NCBI GenBank assembly: GCA_910573745.1
Contig: CAJSYI010000015.1
Span: 1 to 62,450 of the forward strand
Direction: 5' to 3'
DNA: 62,450 nt
Source of the DNA: Muribaculaceae bacterium
GTDB lineage: Bacteria > Bacteroidota > Bacteroidia > Bacteroidales > Muribaculaceae
Part shown: positions 18,166-26,443 of the stretch, one piece after another
How the letters are laid out: every line of letters starts with the position of its first letter
How positions within the stretch are numbered: position 1 is the first letter of the stretch
The notes under the pieces: generated by a model
What the model was told of the DNA's origin: nothing
Databases searched by the model: none
The model's input: the letters and a program-made list of their open reading frames with translations, nothing else
Position numbers and translations under genes: made by a program

Positions 18166-18440
18166 GAGTGTGTTTGAATTTTTATCTGGTTTTTACAGGC
18201 AGTTTTACAGGGCTTTCCGAGCCTTGGAACGAGGCGCATGGCGGACTGTGCAACGAGTGAAAGGACGGAAATGACGTGAAAATGCCATAGTGTGCCGTTC
18301 GAGTGTGCCTTTATGGGTCTTTCGGGTGTCTTCACGCCTTTGACCCGGTCATGCAGCCCGCTGCACTCCCTCGTCTGCATACGCGAATCCGTCCCGGAAT
18401 CCTCCATAAAAAATCGTGAAGAAAAATTTCAAAAATACTC
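18166..18440. mobile_element. Non-autonomous TIR element, copy 3 (275 bp, diverged)
   Basis: The imperfect inverted ends read GAGTGTGTTTGAATTTTTAT and GAGTATTTTTGAAATTTTTC, flanked on both sides by TAA (18163-18165 and 18441-18443). The minus-strand module (18331-18387) has hairpin TGCAGC-GG-GCTGCA, loop GAGGGAG and loop GACCGGG, with an outer stem whose wobble pairs fit only the minus strand. The plus-strand module (18214-18271) is degenerate in its loops but keeps the outer stem (TTTCCG/CGGAAA and CCTT/AAGG) and a five-pair inner hairpin. No protein is encoded; an 81-codon ORF here has no support. Confidence 0.65.
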
Positions 18441-18488
18441 TAAGTTTATATATTGATGACTACTTTCTTTACGTCAAGATGTCTTGGT

Positions 18489-19070
18489 CTATGGATTCTT
18501 TTTCTTCCGGCCTCCGATCACCACTGCAAGGCCGATGTCGATTGAATTGAATCCTTTGCGGATTATGTGTGCCGATGCGAACACACGCAGGTGGCTCCAA
18601 AGCTCCACGCCGACTTTCGGGATGAACACCGCCCCTGTGCCGCTCACGTCATAAATCCGGTCGCCCACGGTGTCGTAAAACCCGACACCGATGCCTATTC
18701 CCGCGAACGGGTTCACCTTCTTGCCTTGCCTGAAATTGTAGGCGCCTGTCAGTGCGAGCGACAGGATGCGGTTTGTCTGTTGGTATGTGTGTGGATTCCG
18801 CTCAAAGTCGCGGATCACTCCTGTGAAATCGGCTGTTATGCCGCAGTCGAATCGCGTTTCCGGGATGTTGTAGCGCATGGAGAGTCCCATGGTCAGGCCT
18901 CCTTTCCCGCGTGCGACGTGGTATTTGTCTGCCGGGAAAGCCGCACCGAAGTTGGCTTCTCCCTCAAACATCTGGACCCGTGTATGCGCTGACGTCTCTT
19001 GAGCCACTGCTGTCAAGCTCTCAAGCAGACTTAATGCCACAGAAATAATCAATATCAGTATCTTGCCCAT
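18489..19070 (-). CDS. Outer-membrane beta-barrel-like protein
   Basis: The ATG at 19070 (MGKILILIIS) begins a signal peptide ending near AVAQ. The remaining roughly 170 residues show strands typical of a small barrel (GGLTMGLSMRYNIPET, ILSLALTGAYNFRQGKKVNPFAG, GVGFYD). The tail is basic (GGRKKKNP) and lacks a terminal Phe, so the barrel assignment is moderate. It shares the minus strand with the serpin upstream region but is separated from it by an element. Confidence 0.55.
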   Translation of the reverse strand: MGKILILIISVALSLLESLTAVAQETSAHTRVQMFEGEANFGAAFPADKYHVARGKGGLTMGLSMRYNIPETRFDCGITADFTGVIRDFERNPHTYQQTNRILSLALTGAYNFRQGKKVNPFAGIGIGVGFYDTVGDRIYDVSGTGAVFIPKVGVELWSHLRVFASAHIIRKGFNSIDIGLAVVIGGRKKKNP

Positions 19071-19139
19071 TAACAAATTTTCTGATTACCTTGAGCCTGT
19101 CTATGTAAGCAGCGCAGGCTCAGGGTTGGTTGTTATGGA

Positions 19140-20201
19140 TTATTTTCCGATGTGTTTTTTGCCTCCTTGGATGTAGATTTGTCCTTTGGCAGGCTTTTCT
19201 ATCCTCATTCCATTTAGGTCGTAGATGTCGTTTTTGCTTGTTTCAGTTTCGGCCATTGATTCTTCCACTCCTGCGGAAGGGTTTGCGAATTCTCCATCGA
19301 CGAGCTTCATCAATCCTCCGTTGTAGAGCGTTACCCATACGGTTTCTCCGTCCAGTGCGATTGAAGTGATGGTGTCGGTAGTGCCGTCTTCTTTTTTGCA
19401 GACGTATTTTTTGAACGTGGTGCCTTCTCCTTTTACAAGCGTGTTGCCTGCTGCGAACCATATCACGTCTCCCTCTCCGGTTACTGCTTTACAGTCGGCC
19501 GGAATGGAGCTTATGGGATGCTCCAGCACAGAGAACTTTCCGTCGGCATATTTCCGCATGCCCTTTTCAGTGGCGAGTATCACGGTGCCGTCGTCCTGCA
19601 CATAGAGGCCGTTGACGTTGTCGGTGCATTCCTGTATGAAAGTCAAGCCGGCTGCATCGATGTATCCGAATTTGTTGTCCGCTGTGTTGCTCTGAACGCC
19701 GACCCACATCCTTGATTCTTTTTCCGAATATGCCAACGTGTGGAAGTCATAATGCGATGCTACAGGATTCGGCCCTTCGTACGTTTTCCATCCGGACTCG
19801 TTCTGGTGTAGCGCCATTTGCGTCGCGCCTACCCAAAGGCCGTCGGCAAATACGAGCGCGGCAATGTTCTGCGGGGCGTGCGCATCGAATTTCAGGGCGG
19901 AGAATTCCGAGCCGTCGAAGGTTGCGACTCCCTGCGTGCCATGTCCGCCGACTGTCACCAAGCCATCGGGGGACAAGGCGACTGCGGTCAGGTAGTTGTA
20001 TTTGTCGGTGGAGAATGTCTTCGACTCGCCGGATTGTTTGTCAAAGCGCATCAGACCGGCGTTTGTGGCCACCCAGACTGCGTCGTTGCCCGCAGCTGCC
20101 TGGTAATGGCGGATTTCAATCTGTGTTTGGGCCGACATTGAGGCCGGAGTATTGACTGCCAGTGCAGTTAAAGCGAGAATTGCCTTGAAAGAAATTTTCA
20201 T
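19140..20201 (-). CDS. Secreted beta-propeller-like protein with T9SS-type tail
   Basis: The 353-residue protein has a signal peptide (ending SMSAQ) and five or more repeats of about 45 residues with the phrases VWVATNAGLMRFD, LWVGATQMALHQN, MWVGVQSN, VILATEKGMRKY, IWFAAGNTLVKGE and VWVTLYNGGLMKL. These resemble the periplasmic propeller repeats of Bacteroidetes hybrid two-component sensors, but no transmembrane or kinase part is present. The C-terminus (DIYDLNGMRIEKPAKGQIYIQGGKKHIGK region) is a short sorting domain. It may bind glycans or act as an adhesin; the function is unknown. Confidence 0.65.
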   Translation of the reverse strand: MKISFKAILALTALAVNTPASMSAQTQIEIRHYQAAAGNDAVWVATNAGLMRFDKQSGESKTFSTDKYNYLTAVALSPDGLVTVGGHGTQGVATFDGSEFSALKFDAHAPQNIAALVFADGLWVGATQMALHQNESGWKTYEGPNPVASHYDFHTLAYSEKESRMWVGVQSNTADNKFGYIDAAGLTFIQECTDNVNGLYVQDDGTVILATEKGMRKYADGKFSVLEHPISSIPADCKAVTGEGDVIWFAAGNTLVKGEGTTFKKYVCKKEDGTTDTITSIALDGETVWVTLYNGGLMKLVDGEFANPSAGVEESMAETETSKNDIYDLNGMRIEKPAKGQIYIQGGKKHIGK

Positions 20202-20249
20202 ATAACGTTGTTTAATGGTTAATTGCTTTCTCTTGACATAAGTTGTATT

Positions 20250-20296
20250 TTGGCTTTTTCTGTAAACACATTTTTTGTGTTTACAGAAAAAGCCAA
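20250..20296. repeat. Perfect 21-bp inverted repeat with 5-base loop
   Basis: Positions 20250-20270 are the exact reverse complement of 20276-20296, with a TTTTT loop. The stem core is CTGTAAACACA/TGTGTTTACAG. It lies between two minus-strand genes, just after the small lipoprotein and upstream of the propeller gene. No T-tract follows on the minus strand, so it is not a textbook terminator; an attenuator, transcript end-protecting hairpin or element remnant is possible. Confidence 0.85.
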
Positions 20297-20317
20297 GTTC
20301 AGGTTTGACACTGAATC

Positions 20318-20827
20318 TTATTTATGCCAATATATTTGTATTTTGATAGGTATCTTGGCAGTCTCGCTCAGGACTTTGCCGTTCTTTTCTGAGGCATCCA
20401 TATTCAATAGGACATTGATTGAGTATCCTTCGGAGGGCAGGTTGTTGAAGACATACGCTCCCTCTGTGTCTTTTGTTACTGTGGCTCCGCTCGGGAATGA
20501 GTATTCGTCGGATATTTCATTTACAGATACTTCCTCCGCAATCGCTCCTTTTTCATTTTTTTGGAGAACGAACTTCTCAAATTTTGGATTTTTTGAAGGT
20601 GTGGCATATACAGAGATTGTTTTAGCATAACCGGGAAGTTGTACATCTCCTGAATATCCGGTGTTGGAGAACACGTTGCACTGGTCTGTCTTGAATACTC
20701 CTGGGGCATCTACGGAGATGTCGAACGTGTACGTGTCTCCGTCGGTTATGTCATCTTTGCAAGACTGGTTCAATGCCATCAAGATGATTGAAAGGCTTAT
20801 CAAGCCTAATTTCAGAAGTTTGTCCAT
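20318..20827 (-). CDS. Small lipoprotein, possible C10 peptidase inhibitor
   Basis: The 169-residue protein has a lipobox (LNQSC, Cys23) and a beta-rich body with no recognised motif. Its start is 22 bases after the stop of the C10 cysteine peptidase, so the two are likely co-transcribed. In streptococci and Bacteroides fragilis, C10 peptidases are encoded next to small dedicated inhibitors resembling the propeptide or staphostatins. By position this protein is a candidate, but sequence similarity cannot be judged here. The region is AT-rich. Confidence 0.6.
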   Translation of the reverse strand: MDKLLKLGLISLSIILMALNQSCKDDITDGDTYTFDISVDAPGVFKTDQCNVFSNTGYSGDVQLPGYAKTISVYATPSKNPKFEKFVLQKNEKGAIAEEVSVNEISDEYSFPSGATVTKDTEGAYVFNNLPSEGYSINVLLNMDASEKNGKVLSETAKIPIKIQIYWHK

Positions 20828-20849
20828 AATGATTGTTGTTATAGTTTTT

Positions 20850-22079
20850 TTATCTTGGGTTTATGTCTCCGCAGAATTCAAGTTTGTATATCTTGACAAG
20901 GCTTTCCCAGTTGGGGTTCCAATTCAAGTCGTTTTCATCGGTGAACTTGTTGCTGTTTTGAGTGAAGCCGCTTCCGTGTTTGAAATAGCCGTTACAGATA
21001 CCTCCCCAGCCCCATACAATATGGAAGAAAGTGCCTTCTCCGTAATATGACACGTCCCCTAAAGCATTTGAATAACGCCAAAAGTCGCAGTAAAGGCCAT
21101 CTACGACCCAAAGATGCCCGTTTCCATTGTCATAGTTGCCTCGAACTAGAACTGGTTTGTTCTTCTTGATCCAGTATTCCAGGTCAGAAGTTGAGAAGGT
21201 TTTGAAATCACCCGGTTCATTGTATTCAAACGTTTTGAAGGTGCGTTTGTAGTATCTTTTTGTGTCTGTGCCGCTGGATTCGATGCCATAATTGATTTTC
21301 AGATTTCCTTCTTTGCCTAATTCTCGCAGCAGACGCGCTACTCCACCGTTTACAATCGATGTGTTGGAGTAAGCGTTCTTCATTTGGTTCCAGTCGAAAG
21401 TGTATTCTCCGTATGTTTTGGGACACTCGTAATAAGACATCACTTGTCCGATGGCTACTGCAGGGCAGCCGACCAAAGTGTTTTTGTTGTTTTGTATAGG
21501 ACAATACGCATTGAAAGGATAACTTTGATTCCACTCTCTGACAGCAGGAGTAAGAAATGGCCCATATTTATATGACAAGTCTGTGGTTTTCTCGTCGATT
21601 GGCTGGAACTCGTGTATTCCTTTGTCGATGGAATCCTGAGGGATATACGGTTTGTAAGGCGGAAGGGAGCGGAAGAATACGTTGAGGCCGAAGTTGAAGG
21701 TGGTGTCGTTCATGTCGAGATGGCCTTGGTCTGATATGGCATACACTCCGTCAAGACGCGTATCGGCACCGAGTACTGCGAAGCCGCCTTCGTTCTCGTA
21801 ATTGACCACATAGTACATAGGTGCGTCGTCTTCGGCGCGGGTGCCGCTTCCTCCGATGAACTGCACTGATTTGACTGTGCGTGTGGATGAACGGGTTGAT
21901 GGGTCTCCTATTTTCTCGAGCATCCGGTCAGCCCTCTTGAGGGCTTCAGCTAAGCTCACTCGCGTGGGTGGTTCATTATGAATCGTGTTGTTGTTTTCAG
22001 GGAGAAGCATCTCTTCCTGAGAGCAGGCACTCATCATTGCAGTTGCCGCGATTGCCGCTAAAAGTTTTATTGTCTTCAT
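20850..22079 (-). CDS. C10 (streptopain/SpeB-like) cysteine peptidase, lipoprotein zymogen
   Basis: The start at 22079 (MKTIKLLAAI) gives a lipoprotein-type signal (MSAC, Cys19). Residues about 41-160 form the Spi-like propeptide (a VSLAEALKRADRMLE helix, then YYVVNYENEGGFAVLGADTR). The mature domain begins near residue 170. The nucleophile motif GCPAVAIGQVMSYY gives Cys205, and the catalytic His322 lies in GHLWVVDGL. These match streptopain spacing. C10 enzymes are broad-specificity secreted proteases activated by propeptide removal. A -7 element is at 22104-22111. Confidence 0.93.
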   Translation of the reverse strand: MKTIKLLAAIAATAMMSACSQEEMLLPENNNTIHNEPPTRVSLAEALKRADRMLEKIGDPSTRSSTRTVKSVQFIGGSGTRAEDDAPMYYVVNYENEGGFAVLGADTRLDGVYAISDQGHLDMNDTTFNFGLNVFFRSLPPYKPYIPQDSIDKGIHEFQPIDEKTTDLSYKYGPFLTPAVREWNQSYPFNAYCPIQNNKNTLVGCPAVAIGQVMSYYECPKTYGEYTFDWNQMKNAYSNTSIVNGGVARLLRELGKEGNLKINYGIESSGTDTKRYYKRTFKTFEYNEPGDFKTFSTSDLEYWIKKNKPVLVRGNYDNGNGHLWVVDGLYCDFWRYSNALGDVSYYGEGTFFHIVWGWGGICNGYFKHGSGFTQNSNKFTDENDLNWNPNWESLVKIYKLEFCGDINPR

Positions 22080-22103
22080 GATTGGTGATGTTAGGAGACT
22101 TTG

Positions 22104-22111
22104 CAAAGTTA
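22104..22111 (-). promoter_or_regulatory. -7 element for the C10 peptidase transcript
   Basis: On the minus strand TAACTTTG matches TAnnTTTG, 24 bases before the start at 22079. There is no clear -33 TTG. This also argues against a start at 22106, which lies inside it. Confidence 0.55.
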
Positions 22112-22179
22112 ATACAAAATCTTGGTTAAACGAAATTATTTTTGAAATATTCTTGTTTTTGTGGAAATGATTGACCGGA

Positions 22180-22569
22180 TCAGCTTATTGTTCCTTCGTA
22201 TGTGTAGCCGAGTGAGGTCAGTATTTCGATGCTTCCTGTCTGTATTTCGCCCACGAATATTTCGGCAGGCTCGGCGGAGTCGAAAGAGTATTGCGTGGAT
22301 ATTCCGGAGAATGAGTCGGTGACGGTCAGGAGGCATTCCCCTTCGGGAAACGCGAAGAAGAAGTGTAACGTCCCTTCCGTGTACACACATTCGATGTGCT
22401 GCTGCGACGGTATCTTTGGGCGACCTATAGGAGGTCTTTCTTGTCGTTCAATTTTTATGACCTCTGTCGTTTCCTTCTGGTTTTTGTTGTCGCTCCTGTT
22501 CTGTGCAAAAGCTGTCGGGACAGCCAGCAACAAGGTCAGTGCCAAAGCTGTTTTTGTTTGTGGTGTCAT
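22180..22569 (-). CDS. DUF3244-type small secreted protein
   Basis: The 129-residue protein has a signal peptide (ending AFAQ). It has the DUF3244 immunoglobulin-like pattern: IECVYTEGTLHFFFAFPEGE, LTVTDSFSGIS, FDSAEPAEIFVGEIQTG and IEILTSLGYTYEGTI. These small proteins are abundant in gut Bacteroidales and often lie beside TPR-type membrane regulators, as here (next gene upstream at 22812-24575). The function is unknown. Confidence 0.85.
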   Translation of the reverse strand: MTPQTKTALALTLLLAVPTAFAQNRSDNKNQKETTEVIKIERQERPPIGRPKIPSQQHIECVYTEGTLHFFFAFPEGECLLTVTDSFSGISTQYSFDSAEPAEIFVGEIQTGSIEILTSLGYTYEGTIS

Positions 22570-22603
22570 GGTGTTTTTGTGATTTGTTTAAAACTATTTT
22601 GCG

Positions 22604-22611
22604 CAAAGGTA
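22604..22611 (-). promoter_or_regulatory. -7 element for the DUF3244 gene
   Basis: On the minus strand TACCTTTG matches TAnnTTTG, 34 bases before the start. No good -33 box was seen. Confidence 0.5.
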
Positions 22612-22811
22612 GGAAGAATCAGGTGAAAAAGAATAAATGAAGAGTCAAAAAACGACTCCTCGTCACATTTGGTATAATACTGGTTATCAATGTATTACCA
22701 TAGTGAGGAAAATGAATATTTTCCTCGGCGCAAAAACGGGACGTAATCCGCTGAATTTCAGGGTTCGGAAAAGGCTCGGTTTTATGGATTGATGACTCTG
22801 TTTCGTGCGTT

Positions 22812-24575
22812 TCAGCTCATTTTAAGTATGAACCATACCTTGTCTTGGGCATCGGATTCAAGTATTCGGTCGGACAAACGCTTCTTTTTGTTGTAAAATG
22901 ATTTTAGTTTTATGTCGACCATCATGCAGATTACCCTTGGTGCGAGTCCTGCGAATATGAGGCTAAGGAAAGTTACGTCGGAATCTTTGAGGAACGGGCA
23001 TTGTGTTTTGAGCTTGTCAATGATTCCGTCAATGTTGTTGTTTACAGATTCCTGCAATCTACTTATGTTTTCTGGATTTCTCAGTATGTTTAGCGATTCT
23101 TCGATTCTGCGTGTGATGTGAGTTTTTGAGTTTTTTGAGTCCTTGTTTTCAAAATAATCATGACATAGCGAATTGAGGAAGTGCCATTGTTCTTTGAACA
23201 GGTCTTCTATTTGCGCTTTCAGTCTTGATTCGTTTTTCAGTCTGTCAGAGTTCATTTTGTCCCATTTCAGTCTGTCGTCTTCTTGTTTACTGAGTGTTTC
23301 GGACAATGAGGAGGAAAGGGATTCTATTATGCTGTCCTTCCTGCCGTTGTCGGCGGTCAGGAGTATTATTTCCTGTATCTTGTTTTCAATCTGCTGGTTC
23401 TTCAGTTTCATCCTCATCCTGAATATGAGGAATGATACAGCCATTATGGCCAGTAGTGCAAATCCTCCGAACACTGCCACATACCTTGTCTTTATGGACT
23501 TTTCCGTTTCCCGGCGGGAACGTTCGTTGTAGAGGTTTTTCTCTTCAGTGATTACGGATTGTCTGAGCAGTTCTTCTACAGTCCGGTTCTGTAGCGAGAG
23601 TATTGTGTCGGTGTATTCCTTTGCTTTCCCCACCAGTCCCTTCGCCATATAGATGTCGGAATAGATTCGGTATACTGTTGCCTTGTCAGAGGCGTTGGCA
23701 GAGACGGAATCGGCCTTGATGTTCTCTTGCAGTGCCATCTCGGCATTGCCGAGATGGAGTGCGATTTCAGCTTTGTATGCTTGGTGTACAGGCGATATGT
23801 GGTAGCGTTCCGCAAGGGAATCCAGTTTTTCCTCCATCGCTGCGGCCTCTTTGTAGCGGCTCAGTCTCAGGAGCATCGGAACCGTGGCTTCTATGCAGTA
23901 AACTGTCAGCCATGCGTCGGCAGGTTCGCTTTGGGCTATGTTGTAGATGCTGTCGAGCAGGGCTACATTGGCGTTGTTGTCTTGACCGTTGTTGCTTCTC
24001 TCGATTGCAAGGTCGCAGAGTGAAAAGCGGTGGTTCCTTATTTTTCCGGCTTTTTCATAATGTTCCACCGCTTCTTGGGTGTGCCTGATTGACTCGTCGA
24101 AATAATAAGAGACGCTGTATATGTCGGAAATGAGCTCTGCGGCCTTTGCGCGCCAGTAGCTGTCGTCGAATTCTGTGGCGAGTTCCCGCGCGCGTATGGC
24201 CGGGACGATTGCGGCGGCCATGTCGCCACGGTTGTATTCCACCTGTGCCTTGTAGAACAGGGACTTCATGAGGCGGGGGGAGTCGTCGCTGTCGGAGTAG
24301 TGTCTGACGGCGATGTTTATGAGCGAGTCGTTGTCCACGATGTGCCCGTTCTTGATTTGCGCCTGTGTCAGCAACAGCGCATGGAGGGCGCGGTCGGCGG
24401 AGGAATTGACATCGGCAGACGGTATCGCGCCGAGGATGGCGAGGGCGGAGTCTGGATGCTCCTCCATCACCGCTTCCGCGCGATCGAGGCTGCGTGCCGT
24501 CTCTGATTCGGTACAGCCTGAAAGCACCGTTATGAGTGCCGCCAACACTGATATGACAAGAAAAACACTTTTCAT
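22812..24575 (-). CDS. Lipoprotein-anchored TPR sensor/regulator with LuxR-like C-terminus
   Basis: The 587-residue protein starts with a lipoprotein-like signal (LSGC, Cys21). About eight tetratricopeptide-type helical pairs span residues 25-330 (ALAILGAIPSADV, AIRHTQEAVEHYEKA-like phrases). One transmembrane helix follows near 365-385 (YVAVFGGFALLAIMAVSFLIF), then a coiled coil, and a C-terminal block (DSDVTFLSLIFAGLAPRVIC, then LKSFYNKKKRLSDRI) resembling the LuxR-type helix-turn-helix of Bacteroidetes TPR regulators. A signal-sensing regulator acting across the membrane is inferred; it may act on the adjacent DUF3244 gene. Confidence 0.8.
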   Translation of the reverse strand: MKSVFLVISVLAALITVLSGCTESETARSLDRAEAVMEEHPDSALAILGAIPSADVNSSADRALHALLLTQAQIKNGHIVDNDSLINIAVRHYSDSDDSPRLMKSLFYKAQVEYNRGDMAAAIVPAIRARELATEFDDSYWRAKAAELISDIYSVSYYFDESIRHTQEAVEHYEKAGKIRNHRFSLCDLAIERSNNGQDNNANVALLDSIYNIAQSEPADAWLTVYCIEATVPMLLRLSRYKEAAAMEEKLDSLAERYHISPVHQAYKAEIALHLGNAEMALQENIKADSVSANASDKATVYRIYSDIYMAKGLVGKAKEYTDTILSLQNRTVEELLRQSVITEEKNLYNERSRRETEKSIKTRYVAVFGGFALLAIMAVSFLIFRMRMKLKNQQIENKIQEIILLTADNGRKDSIIESLSSSLSETLSKQEDDRLKWDKMNSDRLKNESRLKAQIEDLFKEQWHFLNSLCHDYFENKDSKNSKTHITRRIEESLNILRNPENISRLQESVNNNIDGIIDKLKTQCPFLKDSDVTFLSLIFAGLAPRVICMMVDIKLKSFYNKKKRLSDRILESDAQDKVWFILKMS

Positions 24576-24603
24576 TCAGAATAACCTGGGAGTAAATAAT
24601 CTG

Positions 24604-24611
24604 CAAATGTA
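24604..24611 (-). promoter_or_regulatory. -7 element for the TPR regulator
   Basis: On the minus strand TACATTTG matches TAnnTTTG, 28 bases before the start at 24575. Confidence 0.5.
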
Positions 24612-24680
24612 CGAAAAAACGATAAAGAATAGTCGGATATTCAAAGAAAAACGTTGGGTGTGCCATATGAACTGCAAAAA

Positions 24681-24718
24681 AATCAGTGTGCTATTCACCC
24701 TCGTGATGCACACTGATT
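24681..24718 (-). terminator. Rho-independent terminator of guanine deaminase
   Basis: AATCAGTGTGC (24681-24691) pairs with GCACACTGATT (24708-24718). On the minus strand the hairpin is followed by a run of T residues, 29 bases past the stop at 24747. Confidence 0.85.
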
Positions 24719-24746
24719 CATTATAGGCGGTTTTTTGTACGGGCAT

Positions 24747-26153
24747 TTACCGTTTGTCGGCGTATGAGAATCTCTCGTCCCGGTCTCGGTCGTAGACTTT
24801 CCGTCCGCCTACGTATGTGGCTTTGACCGTGTTGTCGAGTCCGAGTGTCTGAAGCACAAAGAGTTTGTCGAAAATGCTTTCCGAGAAGCGCAGCCTCCAT
24901 TCGGCAAATTCCGTCGGCCTGAGGTCTATGACAGCCATATCGGCCTCGTTTCCAGGTGAGATTGAGCCAATGCGGTCTTCGAGCCGAAGGGTTGCCGCTC
25001 CGCCGCGCGTGGCCATGTAGAAGCCTTTCAGCGCGCTCAGGCTCTGCGACTGCAGCATCCCGACCTTGTAGGCCTCCCCGAGCTGACGAAGCACGGAGAA
25101 ATTGGTGCCGCCGCCTACGTCGGTTCCGATGCCTGTGCGGCACGGACGTGCCGGGTCTTTTGCTTCCCAGAACTTGAACTGGCCGTCGCCGAGGAACAGG
25201 TTGGACGACGGGCAATGCGCCACGCCGCAGCCGTGGTCGTGGAGCATCTGCCATTCCGCCTCTTCCATTAGGCAGCAGTGGGCCATCACCGACCGCGGGC
25301 CGAGAAGTCCGAAGCGGCGGTAGACGTCGGTGTAGCTCATTGCTTCCGGAAACAGCGATGCGACCCATTCTATTTCATTCTCTGCCTCGTCGAGATGTGT
25401 ATGCATATACACGCCTTCGTCGAGATGCGACCGGTAGAGTTCTCCCGCGAGGCGCAGCTGAGCGTCGGTGCTTGTCGGAGCGAACCGTGGCACTACTGCG
25501 TACATTTGGCGACCGCGACCGTGCCATTTGGTCATCAGGCTTTCAGAAGCCATGACAGACTCTTCCGCCGATCTGTCCCTGAGCTGGTCGGGCAGGTTGC
25601 GGTCTTGAAGCACTTTGCCGGAAATCATGCGAGTCCCGTAGCGTTCCGACTCCTCGAAGAAAGCGTCCACCGATTCGGCGAAAGTCGTCGCGAAGACGTT
25701 GGCCGTGGTTGTTCCCTGCGAAAGAATCTGGCGGAAGAACATTTTTGCCGTCATGTCGGCAAAACTCTTGTCTTTGAACTTTGCTTCCGTAGGGAAAGTG
25801 TAGGTGTTCAGCCAGTTGAGGAGAGTGTCGCCGTAGGAGCCTATCATCGGCGACTGCACGTAATGGAGGTGGCAGTCCACGAACCCCGGCATTATGACGC
25901 AATCCTCGTATGTGTCGGTTACAGTCAAACCGGGATGCTTTCGGATTGTTTCCTCAAAGTGTCCTACGTCCAGTATCTTGCCGTCGCGGACCGCTACGAG
26001 TCCGTCGGGATAGAAATCATAGCAATCCTTCTCGTCGTGGAAGAAAGGATCGGCCTTGAACGTAAGCACCTGCCCCCGGATTCCCTTCATTGTCGGGACT
26101 TCATCTTTCCCGCTTTGGATATGTTTCTTTTTAGAAGTCATGTCTTTTTCCAT
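24747..26153 (-). CDS. guaD: Guanine deaminase
   Basis: It hydrolyses guanine to xanthine and ammonia. The 468-residue amidohydrolase has the metal-binding PGFVDCHLHYVQ, then the family-specific GDTLLNWLNTYTFPTEAKF, MHTHLDEAENEI (His ligand and catalytic Glu region), SVMAHCCLMEE and GIGTDVGGGTNFSVL. These are strong matches to bacterial GuaD. The start could also be at 26141 (MTSKKKH). It is a single gene with a good terminator. Confidence 0.93.
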   Translation of the reverse strand: MEKDMTSKKKHIQSGKDEVPTMKGIRGQVLTFKADPFFHDEKDCYDFYPDGLVAVRDGKILDVGHFEETIRKHPGLTVTDTYEDCVIMPGFVDCHLHYVQSPMIGSYGDTLLNWLNTYTFPTEAKFKDKSFADMTAKMFFRQILSQGTTTANVFATTFAESVDAFFEESERYGTRMISGKVLQDRNLPDQLRDRSAEESVMASESLMTKWHGRGRQMYAVVPRFAPTSTDAQLRLAGELYRSHLDEGVYMHTHLDEAENEIEWVASLFPEAMSYTDVYRRFGLLGPRSVMAHCCLMEEAEWQMLHDHGCGVAHCPSSNLFLGDGQFKFWEAKDPARPCRTGIGTDVGGGTNFSVLRQLGEAYKVGMLQSQSLSALKGFYMATRGGAATLRLEDRIGSISPGNEADMAVIDLRPTEFAEWRLRFSESIFDKLFVLQTLGLDNTVKATYVGGRKVYDRDRDERFSYADKR

Positions 26154-26233
26154 ACAAGTTCAACAATCCGTCTTTGTCCAATGTTTTGCAGCATTTATGA
26201 TACGTGTTTTGTCTAAAGTTTTTTATGAAAAAC

Positions 26234-26264
26234 TTGCATAATAAGAAATGTTTCCGTAATTTTA
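26234..26264 (+). promoter_or_regulatory. Probable promoter for the secreted-protein operon
   Basis: TTG (26234-26236) and TAATTTTA (26257-26264) are 20 bases apart. The -7 box has one mismatch (final A for G). It would give a leader of about 170 bases before the start at 26444. Confidence 0.45.
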
Positions 26265-26308
26265 CGGCAGGACACCAAAGAAACGAGTATCATGAAATTA
26301 GTTTGATA

Positions 26309-26368
26309 GTCTCCCGGCACTGATTCCGGGGGCGCGGAGGCCGAAAAGCGAAACGAGTAGGACGAGAC
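26309..26368 (+). other. GC-rich, potentially structured 5' leader
   Basis: Within the roughly 170-base leader of the operon a GC-rich block stands out. GTCT (26309-26312) can pair with AGAC (26365-26368), enclosing a helix CCCGG (26313-26317) / CCGGG (26326-26330) and a purine-rich stretch with AGCGAAACGAGTAGGACGAG. I could not match it to a riboswitch family I know (cobalamin, TPP, FMN, SAM). It could be a regulatory leader or simply a structured UTR. Confidence 0.35.
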
Positions 26369-26443
26369 CACATGACGTATCAATACCGAAGGCAGAACGC
26401 AAAAGATGTCTGACGGACTGACCTTGAAACAATTCCTGTAGTT

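Noticed and set aside
18162..18407. 81-codon minus-strand ORF inside element copy 3
   Set aside because: It overlaps the inverted end and the hairpin module; the residues are those expected from a structured non-coding repeat.
25278..26216. 312-codon plus-strand ORF opposite guaD
   Set aside because: Antisense of a well-supported enzyme gene.
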